NCBI RefSeq assembly: GCF_900112045.1
Contig: NZ_FOJW01000006.1
Location: 1 to 64,000, forward strand
Source: Lentibacillus halodurans
GTDB lineage: Bacteria > Bacillota > Bacilli > Bacillales > Amphibacillaceae
DNA length: 64,000 nt
Reading direction: 5' to 3'
Shown: positions 8,529 to 16,982 of the stretch, one piece after another
Layout: each line of letters begins with the position of its first letter
How positions within the stretch are numbered: the first letter of the stretch is position 1
Position numbers and translations under genes: made by a program
The notes under the pieces: model-generated
What the model saw: only the letters and a program-made list of their open reading frames with translations
The model's database searches: none
Told to the model about the DNA's origin: nothing

Positions 8529-10590
8529 ACATTACACATACCGGCTTAACGGGATATCGTGTGCCAATTGCGCACAGACGTTTGAAAACAATGTGAAAGA
8601 AATTGATGGCGTTGAAGATGCGAACGTCCACTTTGCTGCCTCGAAAATTGATGTATTCGGTAAAGCATCGATTAACGATATTGAAAAAGCCGGCTCATTC
8701 GAGAATATTAAAGTCATCCAAGAACATACCGAACTTGAGAAAGAGCCATTCTGGGTTCGTTATGACAACGTTCTATTAGCAGCACTATTGCTTGTATTTG
8801 GCTTTATATCCAACTATACATTCGGAAATGCACATTATTTGCCAAAAGTTCTTTATGGGCTCTCAGCACTGATTGGCGGTCTGACCCTATTTAAAGCTGG
8901 GTTCATCAACCTGGCAAAATTCCGTTTCGATATGAAAACGCTCATGACCATTGCGGTTGTCGGTGCCACCGTGATCGGTGAATGGCGGGAAGCAGCTATT
9001 GTCGTTATATTATTTGCCATCAGCGAGGCGCTGGAATCGTATTCAATGGACAAAGCACGTTTGTCCATTCGCTCATTAATGAACATATCACCTAACATCG
9101 CACGAGTCAGACGAAACGGCAATGAGCAGACAATAGCAGTTGAAGATGTTGTTGTTGGTGACGTAATGCTTGTCAAACCGGGTGAGCGGATCGCAATGGA
9201 TGGAACTGTCATCGACGGATCCTCTTCCATCAACCAAGCACCGATTACTGGAGAATCAATTCCAGCTGAAAAAACTACCGATGATGATGTTTTTGCCGGT
9301 ACGATCAACCAGGACGGTTTTCTCGAAATTGTAGTAACCAAAAAAGTGGAAGATACCACCATTGCAAAAATCATCCATATGGTGGAAGAAGCACAGGATG
9401 AGCGTGCACCTGCACAGCAATTCATCGATCGGTTTGCCGCTTATTACACACCGGCCATTATCGTCATTGCCCTATTAGTCGCAATCGTCCCATCCCTTTT
9501 TGGCGGTGCTTGGGGTACATGGGTCTATCAAGGGCTCGCTGTACTCGTAGTCGGCTGCCCTTGCGCACTCGTTGTATCGACACCGGTTGCGATCGTCACA
9601 GCAATAGGCAATGCCGCCCGTAGTGGTGTCCTGATCAAAGGCGGCATTCACCTTGAGCAAATTGGCACCATCCAAAAAATCGCCTTTGATAAAACAGGGA
9701 CACTGACAAAAGGAACACCCAAGGTCACCGACATACACTTTTTCACGGAAGAACGAAACAAAGCACTCAGCTACTTGAAAGCATTGGAAGCCAAATCAAA
9801 CCACCCGCTGGCAAAAGCGATCATGGACTATCTGAACCATGAACAATCGGACATTACAGCAGCAGACATACAATCCTTCACAACGATTCATGGTAAAGGT
9901 ATTCGTGGGGAAATCGACGGTGAGTACGTATATGCGGGTTCAGCGGATATCTTTAAGGACGACGTACCAGACAGTCAAATGAAGTATTACCAGGAAGCAG
10001 GAAAAACGGTCATGTTATGCGGTACAGACGATGAATACCTGCTGGCTGTTGCATTGCGCGATGAACCACGTACTGAAAGCAGAGATGTCATCAAAAAATT
10101 GCATGACCTTGGTATTCAGAAAACGTTCATGCTGACGGGCGATCATGAACAGACAGCAAAGGCATTAAAAGATGACTTAGCGTTGACTGACGTTAAAGCT
10201 AACTTATTACCTGAAGATAAATTGCAATTCATCAAAGCGCAGGAAAACGATAGCATCGCCATGATTGGTGACGGCATCAATGACACCCCTGCCCTTGCAG
10301 CATCCAAAGTTGGTATCGCCATGGGTTCTGCCGGGACAGACAGCGCACTGGAAACAGCCGATGTTGCCCTGATGGGAGATGATTTGAATAAACTGCCGTA
10401 CACCGTGAAGCTGAGCCGCAAAGCACTGGGAATTATCAAACAAAACATTAGCTTGGCAATCAGTATTAAAGTACTCGCACTACTGCTCGTCATTCCCGGG
10501 TGGCTGACATTATGGATCGCGATATTCGCTGACATGGGTGCTACACTGCTTGTGACGTTTAACGCATTGCGACTTTTGAAAACAAACTAG
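8518..10590 (+). CDS. cadA: cadmium/zinc-exporting P1B-type ATPase CadA
   Basis: 690 residues. A heavy-metal-associated domain comes first (GISCANC, Cys15 and Cys18), then eight membrane helices with the transport motif CPC (about 347-349), the actuator TGES, the phosphorylation site DKTGTLT (Asp about 391), the nucleotide-binding HP motif in SNHPLAKAI, and GDGINDTPALAAS. This is a Cd(II)/Zn(II)/Pb(II) efflux pump in the plasma membrane. The start is ATG 8518, 9 bases after AAAGGAGG; the in-frame ATG at 8497 lies before that ribosome site. It is coupled to cadC by overlap and ends at a strong terminator. Confidence 0.95.
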   Translation: MSSEHYTYRLNGISCANCAQTFENNVKEIDGVEDANVHFAASKIDVFGKASINDIEKAGSFENIKVIQEHTELEKEPFWVRYDNVLLAALLLVFGFISNYTFGNAHYLPKVLYGLSALIGGLTLFKAGFINLAKFRFDMKTLMTIAVVGATVIGEWREAAIVVILFAISEALESYSMDKARLSIRSLMNISPNIARVRRNGNEQTIAVEDVVVGDVMLVKPGERIAMDGTVIDGSSSINQAPITGESIPAEKTTDDDVFAGTINQDGFLEIVVTKKVEDTTIAKIIHMVEEAQDERAPAQQFIDRFAAYYTPAIIVIALLVAIVPSLFGGAWGTWVYQGLAVLVVGCPCALVVSTPVAIVTAIGNAARSGVLIKGGIHLEQIGTIQKIAFDKTGTLTKGTPKVTDIHFFTEERNKALSYLKALEAKSNHPLAKAIMDYLNHEQSDITAADIQSFTTIHGKGIRGEIDGEYVYAGSADIFKDDVPDSQMKYYQEAGKTVMLCGTDDEYLLAVALRDEPRTESRDVIKKLHDLGIQKTFMLTGDHEQTAKALKDDLALTDVKANLLPEDKLQFIKAQENDSIAMIGDGINDTPALAASKVGIAMGSAGTDSALETADVALMGDDLNKLPYTVKLSRKALGIIKQNISLAISIKVLALLLVIPGWLTLWIAIFADMGATLLVTFNALRLLKTN

Positions 10591-10618
10591 AAAAATGAAC
10601 ATGTGATCATGAAAAATC

Positions 10619-10656
10619 ACGCACACCATTGACATGTCCTTTTTGGTGTGCGTTTT
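10619..10656 (+). terminator. terminator of cadCA
   Basis: ACGCACACC pairs with GGTGTGCGT, followed by TTTT. Confidence 0.8.
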
Positions 10657-10679
10657 ACAATTCGCTGATAAAAAGAACT

Positions 10680-10713
10680 AAACAATCACCCCCGATAATG
10701 AGAGTGATTTGTT
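10680..10713 (-). terminator. terminator of the thioredoxin gene
   Basis: On the minus strand AACAAATCAC...GTGATTGTTT forms a stem (one bulged base) and is followed by TAGTTCTTTTT, just after the stop of the thioredoxin-like gene. Confidence 0.65.
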
Positions 10714-10718
10714 GATCA

Positions 10719-11039
10719 TTATACCAGCTGCTGATGCAAAAATTCACTGACCGATTCAGGTGTTTTCGTGTCGGCGCTGTGCTGATGGGCGAGTTTTTCT
10801 CCATCTTTAAAAATCAAAATGCTCGGAATCCCCATTACTTCATATTTCTGGGCGATGCCTTTTACTTCATCACTGTTAATTTCGTACCAATCAAAGTTAT
10901 TGAATTCATCCATGACATCCCCGATGAACATATCCATACGTTTGCAATCAGGGCACCAGTCCGCAAAAAATTTCACAATAACCGGCTTGTCCGACTGGAT
11001 AATTTCATTAAATTGTTCTTCTGTATCAATATGCTTCAT
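10719..11039 (-). CDS. thioredoxin family protein (YtpP-like)
   Basis: 106 residues with a canonical thioredoxin fold: FFADWCPDCKRM active site (Cys29, Cys32), cis-Pro loop MGIPSILIFKDG, and no signal peptide, so a cytoplasmic thiol-disulfide protein. The WCPDC site and length match Bacillus YtpP rather than TrxA (WCGPC). AAAGGGGG lies 7 bases before the ATG at 11039, so a longer reading from 11072 is unlikely. Partners are unknown; it could reduce protein or bacillithiol disulfides (family inference). Confidence 0.85.
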   Translation of the reverse strand: MKHIDTEEQFNEIIQSDKPVIVKFFADWCPDCKRMDMFIGDVMDEFNNFDWYEINSDEVKGIAQKYEVMGIPSILIFKDGEKLAHQHSADTKTPESVSEFLHQQLV

Positions 11040-11108
11040 TGTGGAACCCCCTTTATTTATTACTGACTCCATTGTAACTTTTTTGCCCGAGTGTGTCTTT
11101 TCGTTTGT

Positions 11109-11933
11109 TCACGTTTCATATTCAACTTTTCCGAGCATATAAGCAGCTGCCAATCCCAGTGCAAACGCGACAATACTGAATAACACGTGTGAGGGATCTG
11201 TCGGCCAGCCTGGGAATACGACAAAAATAGAGCCAATTACCATACCGATAATGACGGCAAACGTCCCTGTGTAGTAATTTTTTAAAAAGAAATGAATGAT
11301 TTTACTCATAACCACGAGGCCAATCACAATCCCCGCTCCTGTTACGATTATGATATCAAGCTGAAAATTGCTTATACCGCTGAAGACAGTTGTGTACACA
11401 CCGATAATCAAAAGCATAAACGAACCACTGATACCAGGGAGTATCATCGCACTGCTGGCAATAAATCCGGAAAAAAACAGCAGGATGTATGTTGACATGG
11501 TTACATTTTCAATGGCGGTACCTTCATTGGTCTGTAAAAATACCATCGATCCAACGATAACGGCACCTACTACAAGCAGCAGAACATGCTTTATTTCAAA
11601 TGTATTTTTGGCATCTGCCTTACGAGACAAATAAGGCAGCACACCTATTATCAGCCCTAAAAAGAAAAATTGTGTCGGTCCAGGATAATGCCCAAAAAGC
11701 CATTCAATCACATGACTCAATAAAAATACAGCCAGAACAATCCCAATCCCGAGCGGAATCAAAAAGCCTAATTGTTTTTTCCAATTTTTGCTTAAAAAGC
11801 CATTGACAGCAGCAATCAGCTGGTCATAGATTCCCAGCAGAACCGCAATGGTCCCCCCGCTCACACCAGGAATAACATCGCTCGCTCCCATCAACATGCC
11901 CCGATAAATATTTTTCCATTCCATGGTTATCAA
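11109..11933 (-). CDS. DUF368 family membrane protein
   Basis: A 274-residue polytopic membrane protein beginning with the family signature RGMLMGASDVIPGVSGGTIA, followed by about eight helices and a second copy of the motif (ILPGISGSFMLLIIG, about 165-180). DUF368 proteins are related to the DedA-like/undecaprenyl-phosphate translocase group, and some members (PopT) flip polyprenyl phosphate; assignment to that role is tentative. The start appears to be TTG at 11933, 5 bases after AAGGGAG, since the ATG at 11924 is 14 bases from it. Downstream of it, about 70 bases on, is the thioredoxin gene. Confidence 0.85.
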   Translation of the reverse strand: MITMEWKNIYRGMLMGASDVIPGVSGGTIAVLLGIYDQLIAAVNGFLSKNWKKQLGFLIPLGIGIVLAVFLLSHVIEWLFGHYPGPTQFFFLGLIIGVLPYLSRKADAKNTFEIKHVLLLVVGAVIVGSMVFLQTNEGTAIENVTMSTYILLFFSGFIASSAMILPGISGSFMLLIIGVYTTVFSGISNFQLDIIIVTGAGIVIGLVVMSKIIHFFLKNYYTGTFAVIIGMVIGSIFVVFPGWPTDPSHVLFSIVAFALGLAAAYMLGKVEYET

Positions 11934-11991
11934 TCACTCTCCCTTATCAAGCGCTCTGTTAAAATCATAAAATAATGATACCAAATTATGT

Positions 11992-12020
11992 TTGCAAATC
12001 ACATTAAAATTGTATATACT
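11992..12020 (+). promoter_or_regulatory. promoter of the padR operon
   Basis: TTGCAA at 11992-11997 and TATACT at 12015-12020, spacer 17. The predicted transcription start falls a few bases before the first operator copy. Confidence 0.65.
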
Positions 12021-12030
12021 TCTATTAAAT

Positions 12031-12086
12031 CTACTTTGCTATGCAAGGTAGTTATTTTTTGAACACTATCTTGCAATACAAGGCAG
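12031..12086 (+). promoter_or_regulatory. two PadR operator copies
   Basis: Two 21-bp near-palindromes, 12031-12051 (CTACTTTGC-TAT-GCAAGGTAG) and 12066-12086 (CTATCTTGC-AAT-ACAAGGCAG), start 35 bases apart. They share the core CTTGC/TTTGC ... CAAGG and lie between the promoter and the repressor start. Autorepression by PadR is the natural reading (inference). Confidence 0.65.
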
Positions 12087-12094
12087 GTTACAGT

Positions 12095-12430
12095 ATGTCA
12101 TTAAAAAGTCAATTATTAAAGGGTATTCTTGAAGGTTGCATTTTATCCATTATAAGCCGGGAGCCGACATATGGCTACGAACTTTCCGTAAAGCTGCAGG
12201 AATTCGGCCTCGACGATGTCAGCGAAGGATCCATCTATCCGATTTTATTGCGACTGCAAAAGGAAGCGTTAATCCAGGGTGACATGAAAAAGTCCGAATT
12301 CGGTCCTAAACGAAAATACTATGACCTGACGAATGAAGGGCAAGAGGCACTGAAGGAATTCATCCACCATTGGCAGGCAATTAAACAGCCGGTTAATACA
12401 ATTATCGAAAAAGGGGGCAAAAGAGAGTGA
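12095..12430 (+). CDS. PadR-family transcriptional regulator
   Basis: 111 residues: winged-helix domain with LLKGILEGCILSIISREPTYGYEL, then VSEGSIYPILLRLQKEALI and KRKYYDLTNEGQEAL, the standard PadR sequence, plus a short C-terminal dimerisation helix. The ATG at 12095, 8 bases after AGGCAGG, is chosen; the in-frame ATG at 12041 lies inside the first operator. The 3' end overlaps the next gene by 4 bases (GTGA), so both are cotranslated. PadR proteins paired with small membrane proteins usually respond to envelope-active compounds; no ligand can be named here. Confidence 0.87.
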   Translation: MSLKSQLLKGILEGCILSIISREPTYGYELSVKLQEFGLDDVSEGSIYPILLRLQKEALIQGDMKKSEFGPKRKYYDLTNEGQEALKEFIHHWQAIKQPVNTIIEKGGKRE

Positions 12431-13119
12431 ACACAAAGGATCTCATTCAGCTTAACAATGAAAAACGCAATCAGTTGACCGAGGAAAACAACAAGTACTA
12501 TGGCGATATGCTTGTGTATATCCGGACGAATTTCAACAAATCCGAGCGTTATACCGAGGAAGTACTGCTGGAATTATTGGAGCATCTGCTGCAGGCACAA
12601 GCAGCGGGCAGAAGTGCCAAAGAAGTGTTTGGGGACGACCCAAAGACATACTGCGATGACATTGTGGGGGAAATTCCATCAGAGAATAAGTCTAATCGTA
12701 TCACATTTGCTTTATATATCGTACTGAATCTTATAGGCACTGTTGGATTAACGGTCGGCTTTGTGGGATTTATCCTCCATTCATTATTTGAGCTCGGAAA
12801 CGGGAATATGGCATTCCCTGTTGGGTCTGGCATGCTGATCATTTTTATCGACCTCTTACTGCTAGCACTATTTATTTTTATGATCTTTAAATGGATCAAA
12901 GGCTCAACCTTCAACGAGAAACGGCCGAAAAAGTGGATCGAATTTCTGTGGTTATGGGCACTAAGTACATTGTTCATCGGACTGACGATGCTAGTACTAC
13001 GGATCATGCCTGATATCGGAACTGATTTCCATGTGTCATTTCCAGCCATTATTTTAATCGCCGGCATCGTTTATTTGATTTCATTCATCATGAACAAAAA
13101 AATGCGAATCATTAATTAA
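12427..13119 (+). CDS. DUF1129-type membrane protein
   Basis: 230 residues. A soluble N-terminal region (1-95) begins with TKDLIQLNNEKRNQLTEENNKYYGDML and includes RYTEEVLLELLEHLLQAQAAGRSAKEVFGDDP; this region is shared by DUF1129 and DUF1700 proteins. Four to five membrane helices follow (about 97-225). The start is GTG, 7 bases after GGGGG and overlapping the padR stop. PadR plus this class of protein is a recurrent pair. It is probably the regulated effector and may sit in envelope stress or a transporter assembly; the function is unknown. Confidence 0.75.
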   Translation: MNTKDLIQLNNEKRNQLTEENNKYYGDMLVYIRTNFNKSERYTEEVLLELLEHLLQAQAAGRSAKEVFGDDPKTYCDDIVGEIPSENKSNRITFALYIVLNLIGTVGLTVGFVGFILHSLFELGNGNMAFPVGSGMLIIFIDLLLLALFIFMIFKWIKGSTFNEKRPKKWIEFLWLWALSTLFIGLTMLVLRIMPDIGTDFHVSFPAIILIAGIVYLISFIMNKKMRIIN

Positions 13120-13126
13120 ATAAGTC

Positions 13127-13150
13127 CACCTCAGCCTACTGTGAGGTGGT
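13127..13150. terminator. hairpin between convergent genes
   Basis: CCACCTCA and TGAGGTGG form a perfect 8-bp stem between the DUF1129-type gene and the convergent thiolase gene. T-runs are poor on both sides. Confidence 0.5.
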
Positions 13151-13173
13151 CCTAGCTCTAAGAGGTACCAGGT

Positions 13174-14322
13174 TTATATCCGTTCAATAATGGTTGCGTT
13201 AGCCATTCCCATCCCTTCACAAATCGCCAGCAAGCCATATTTGGTTTCTGAGCGTTTTAATTCATTGACCAGCGCAATCAGCAGTTTAGTACCAGTTGCG
13301 CCCAGTGGATGACCGAGTGCAATAGCACCTCCGTTCACATTCAACTTTTCAGACGTTGCATTTGTTTCGCTCAGCCAAGCTAACGGTATCGGTGCAAATG
13401 CTTCATTTACCTCATATCGGGCAATTTGATCGATTGTCAGGCCGGCTTTTTTCAGAACCTTTCTTGTCGCATCAATTGGCCCTGTCAGCATAAGTGTTGG
13501 ATCAGAGCCGACTACCGTACGTGCTATGATTTTCGCTTTCGGCTGCAATCCCAACTTCTGAGCTTTTTCCAATGACATCAGTAAAACTGCACTCGCTCCA
13601 TCACTCATCTGGCTGGCATTTCCGGCCGTTATGCTACCATCTTCCTGAAAGACCGGCTCGAGTTTTGCCAGAGCTCCCGGTGTCGTATCAGCGCGTGGTC
13701 CCTCGTCCGTTTTAACTGTCCAGGCGTCACCATTTTGATCCGAAACTTCCACCGGTACGATTTCCTGTTCAAAATACCCCTTTTCTATGGCTGTTAATGC
13801 CCACTGATGGCTCTGATATGAAAACGCATCCAATTCTTTGCGCGTAAAAACCCATTTATCCGCAATTTTCTCCGCGGAAATTCCTTGGTTGACAATATCA
13901 TATTGTGATGTCAGTTTTTCACTCGGCTTTGTTCCCTGCATATTCGAAAACATCGGTGCTCGGCTCATGCTCTCAACGCCCCCAGCGATTACAATATCCA
14001 TATCCCCTGATGCAATCGCCTGTGACCCAAAATGCACTGCCTGCTGACTGGATCCGCATTGCCGGTCAACCGTGACGCCCGGCACATGGAGCGGGAATCC
14101 GCCAATCAACGCCGCTGTCCGGGCAATATTGCCGCCTTGTTCATTCGCCTGCGTAACACAACCCAAAATAACATCTTCAACCATTTCCTTTTCCACAGTT
14201 GTACGCCTGACTAATTCATTCAATACAACAGCCGCCAGTTCATCTGCCCGGTATTCCGCGAATACTCCTTTTCTCCGGCCGACCGCTGTTCTACAGCCAT
14301 CCACAATCACAACTTCCCGCAT
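13174..14322 (-). CDS. acetyl-CoA acyltransferase / thiolase
   Basis: 382 residues covering both thiolase halves. The nucleophilic Cys is in VDRQCGSSQQAV (near 90), the catalytic His in GGAIALGHPLGATG (near 340), and the second Cys in AICEGMGMANA (near 370). Start ATG 14322 has GGGGTG 8 bases upstream. Thiolases either cleave 3-ketoacyl-CoA (FadA) or condense acetyl-CoA (AtoB). The IGGFPLHVPGVTVDRQC context is more FadA-like, but the substrate cannot be fixed from sequence. No other beta-oxidation gene is adjacent, so the pathway is open. Confidence 0.88.
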   Translation of the reverse strand: MREVVIVDGCRTAVGRRKGVFAEYRADELAAVVLNELVRRTTVEKEMVEDVILGCVTQANEQGGNIARTAALIGGFPLHVPGVTVDRQCGSSQQAVHFGSQAIASGDMDIVIAGGVESMSRAPMFSNMQGTKPSEKLTSQYDIVNQGISAEKIADKWVFTRKELDAFSYQSHQWALTAIEKGYFEQEIVPVEVSDQNGDAWTVKTDEGPRADTTPGALAKLEPVFQEDGSITAGNASQMSDGASAVLLMSLEKAQKLGLQPKAKIIARTVVGSDPTLMLTGPIDATRKVLKKAGLTIDQIARYEVNEAFAPIPLAWLSETNATSEKLNVNGGAIALGHPLGATGTKLLIALVNELKRSETKYGLLAICEGMGMANATIIERI

Positions 14323-14515
14323 TTCAGACACACCCCATTTTGTTTAGTGCTGACCCCATTATATGTCATTTTTCCAAAAATAAAAATGCTGACTTTGTAT
14401 TAATCTGGTAGCCAAATGGTTTTAGTGGACACTTGAATGGTATCTGTTTCGGCCTGGATACGGTCATGATAAAGGACTATGCAGGGAATCCAACTTCAGT
14501 TGTTCAAAAGTGAAC

Positions 14516-14540
14516 GTTTACGACTTTCCACATCGGGAAC
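14516..14540 (+). promoter_or_regulatory. possible sigma-B promoter
   Basis: GTTTAC, 13 bases, GGGAAC resembles the sigma-B pattern GTTTAA-N13-15-GGGTAT, with the presumed start about 30 bases before the small YfhE-like gene. Two hexamer positions deviate, so this is tentative. Confidence 0.35.
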
Positions 14541-14577
14541 AGCATAGCAGACTCTATTAATAGAAAGGAAGTTTCCG

Positions 14578-14730
14578 ATGAGAAAAATACAGTATCAGCC
14601 AACAAAAGACAAACAGATGACAGATGCCCAGGAAGTACATTTTGCAAAAGCCTTTAAACAGGCGGATATTGCTGGCGGATATCGAGGATCAAGCGTAAGA
14701 GAAGCTGAACGGGCTATCAGAACTGAATAA
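14578..14730 (+). CDS. small YfhE-like protein
   Basis: A 50-residue, strongly charged protein with the middle segment TDAQEVHFAKAFKQADIAGG and a tail SSVREAERAIRTE. From memory it resembles the Bacillus YfhE family (a T-x-x-QEV-x-Y/F-x-x-x-FKxADxAGG pattern), whose function is not known. GAAAGGAAG stands 8 bases before the ATG, the stop is followed by a GC-rich hairpin, and codon use looks normal. No signal peptide or membrane segment. It could be a general-stress protein if the upstream sigma-B-like element is real. Confidence 0.65.
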   Translation: MRKIQYQPTKDKQMTDAQEVHFAKAFKQADIAGGYRGSSVREAERAIRTE

Positions 14731-14742
14731 TAGACTCAACTC

Positions 14743-14772
14743 AACCCCCGTTCAAGAAATTACACGGGGGTT
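14743..14772 (+). terminator. hairpin after the YfhE-like gene
   Basis: AACCCCCGT pairs perfectly with ACGGGGGTT. No T-run follows. The following 14773-15084 is AT-rich, with a TTATCGA direct repeat near 14952-14972, and presumably holds the promoter of the DUF2975 gene. Confidence 0.55.
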
Positions 14773-15084
14773 AAACAATACGAATGACTCCCTCTTCTCA
14801 TGCACCATTTACGAAAGTCTTTCTTCCATCATTTTTACGTGCGTGACCGCTTTTCCAGATTATCACAAAAATCAACTCAACCATCCAAAAAATCACCTTT
14901 CGTAAAATGTATACTTTTAACCACACTAACATAGCAAATGATAACACCTTTTATCGATATTATTTTATCGAAAAACAACAAATAAATATTGCTAAATATA
15001 AAATGTTTGTGGTAGCATGGTAGTTGGCTTGCACAGTCGCATGCATGTGGACTCTTTTATACTACCTTACAAGGAGATTGACCA

Positions 15085-15657
15085 ATGACATCCAATTTCA
15101 TATTCAGAATTTCATCAATGCTCAGTTTAATTTTATTCTATCTTGTTCTTCTCATAGGATTATTTACATTAATAGCAAATGGTTCATATATCTGGTGGCC
15201 TCACAGTGCCTTCACAAACTCTTTGGGAGAATTTGAACCATTATATGGCTATATGACACTTAACTTTTCCCAGCAGCCGGATCTTTACACGGATAAATCT
15301 TTTATGGTGTTATCATTTATTTCCAATCTTATCTTGTTTCTGTTTATGCTCTCGTTTTTGTGGCTCCTGTACAGATTTTTAAAAAACATCTATACAGACG
15401 GTCTTTTTATGTATGAAAACGTCTCAATTCTTTTCAGGATGGGAATCGCTTTTGCTGTACTGGGATCTGCTGCCACTTATATGGATGGCCTGTTACTTTC
15501 AAAGGCGATGACTGCTTTGGAGATTTCTAATGCGTCTATTGGTTTTTCAAATATCGCCTATGCTGATTTCATCATTGCCGGGATAGTGATTATGTTAATC
15601 GCTTCAGCCCTTAAAACCGCTGCCAATGCGGTTGAGGAAAATGAGAAAACGATATGA
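15085..15657 (+). CDS. DUF2975 membrane protein
   Basis: 190 residues with four membrane helices (about 8-32, 75-100, 112-135 and 155-175), the DUF2975 topology. AAGGAG lies 8 bases before the ATG. It is followed after 18 bases by a small XRE-type regulator, a pairing common in Firmicutes in which the HTH protein (YozG-like) is encoded immediately after the membrane protein. The function is unknown; the pair may form a membrane-linked regulator. Confidence 0.78.
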   Translation: MTSNFIFRISSMLSLILFYLVLLIGLFTLIANGSYIWWPHSAFTNSLGEFEPLYGYMTLNFSQQPDLYTDKSFMVLSFISNLILFLFMLSFLWLLYRFLKNIYTDGLFMYENVSILFRMGIAFAVLGSAATYMDGLLLSKAMTALEISNASIGFSNIAYADFIIAGIVIMLIASALKTAANAVEENEKTI

Positions 15658-15675
15658 AAAACAAGGGGAACTCAA

Positions 15676-15894
15676 ATGATTAGAATAAAACTTGATGTCA
15701 TGATGGCTGAACGTAAAATGTCGCTTAATAAACTCTCTGAATTGGTTGATATTACACCTGCCAATCTGTCCATTCTAAAAAATGAGAAAGGTAAGGCGGT
15801 CCGCTTCACAACACTTGATGCATTGTGTAAAGCATTGAATTGCCAGCCCGGGGATTTAATGGAATATGTAGATGAGGAAGAGGATAGTGAATAG
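15676..15894 (+). CDS. XRE/Cro-type HTH regulator (YozG-like)
   Basis: 72 residues: helix-turn-helix with MMAERKMSLNKLSELVDITP, then ANLSILKNEKGKAVRFTTLD and LCKALNCQPGDLMEY, the compact single-domain XRE type. The acidic C-terminus (DEEEDSE) is typical. AAGGGGA precedes the ATG. It follows the DUF2975 gene with an 18-base gap, so the two form one operon; it probably autoregulates (inference). Confidence 0.85.
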   Translation: MIRIKLDVMMAERKMSLNKLSELVDITPANLSILKNEKGKAVRFTTLDALCKALNCQPGDLMEYVDEEEDSE

Positions 15895-16061
15895 GAAGCA
15901 TTTTTAAAGGAAGCATTTTTGATTTTAACGCAATTATAATCGAACAACGGACCACACCTAATATATCGAAGTTTGATAACATTCAAGCAACTATATACTG
16001 GTGAAACTTTTCAGTCGTTATTCCGTAATGATTGACAGATACATGAAATGGGGGATTTATC

Positions 16062-16982
16062 ATGCCAGAAACGGCCATGGAATTAATCAACGTAAAAAAG
16101 ACAATGAGCAATAAAGAAATCATTAAGGGATTATCATTCTCCATCCATAAGGGAGAAGTATTCGGGTTTATCGGTCCCAATGGTGCCGGCAAGACGACAA
16201 CTATACGAATGATGGTCGGACTGATGGGACTGTCAGGCGGTGATGTGCGGATATTAGGCAGCAGCATCAAGTCAGATTACAAAGAGGCGGTCCGGGAAGT
16301 TGGAGCAATTGTCGAAAACCCTGAAATGTACCCGTTCATGACCGGTCATCAAAACTTAATGCATTATGCCCGGATGATACCTGACGTTACAAAAGATCGC
16401 ATTCAGGAAGTCATCAAGCTCGTAGGGATGGAAAAACCGATCAACGAAAAAGCGGGAAAGTATTCATTAGGAATGCGTCAGCGGCTGGGGATTGCCCAGG
16501 CGTTACTGCACAAGCCTTCTGTCCTTATCCTGGACGAGCCTACGAACGGACTGGACCCCGCAGGCATTCGGGAAATCCGTCAATACATAAGAAAATTGGC
16601 CAAGGAAGAGAATGTAGCAGTTATCATTTCCAGTCACTTACTGTCTGAAGTTGAGCAAATGTGTGACCGCATCGGCCTCATTAAAAACGGCGAAATGATC
16701 GCCATACAAGATGTCAATGCAGCAGCCGAACAGACAACCGGTGTCGAGATACAGCTGGAAGTGGCACCACTGAAACAGGCAGCTGAAATCTTAAAAAGCG
16801 ATTTTGACATCCATCCAGTTACAGCCGATCATACATTAAACATTAAGGCTGAGCGGGAAACAATACCAACTATCATTCAAACATTTGCAAGTCATGATAT
16901 TCAGATATATCAAGTAATGATCACGAAATCAACACTGGAGGATAAATTTTTTGATTTGATTGGGGAGAATACGATTGAGTAA
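16062..16982 (+). CDS. ABC transporter ATP-binding protein, BcrA type
   Basis: 306 residues: Walker A GPNGAGKTTT, Q loop VGAIVENPEMYP, signature YSLGMRQRLGIAQALL, Walker B VLILDEPTNGLDP, H loop IISSHLL, and a C-terminal extension (about 215-306) typical of bacitracin/lantibiotic-type exporters. GGGGGA lies 7 bases before the ATG. The stop codon overlaps the start of the permease gene. The pair would form a homodimeric exporter of peptides or hydrophobic compounds; the cargo is unknown. No regulator is adjacent in the same operon. Confidence 0.9.
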   Translation: MPETAMELINVKKTMSNKEIIKGLSFSIHKGEVFGFIGPNGAGKTTTIRMMVGLMGLSGGDVRILGSSIKSDYKEAVREVGAIVENPEMYPFMTGHQNLMHYARMIPDVTKDRIQEVIKLVGMEKPINEKAGKYSLGMRQRLGIAQALLHKPSVLILDEPTNGLDPAGIREIRQYIRKLAKEENVAVIISSHLLSEVEQMCDRIGLIKNGEMIAIQDVNAAAEQTTGVEIQLEVAPLKQAAEILKSDFDIHPVTADHTLNIKAERETIPTIIQTFASHDIQIYQVMITKSTLEDKFFDLIGENTIE

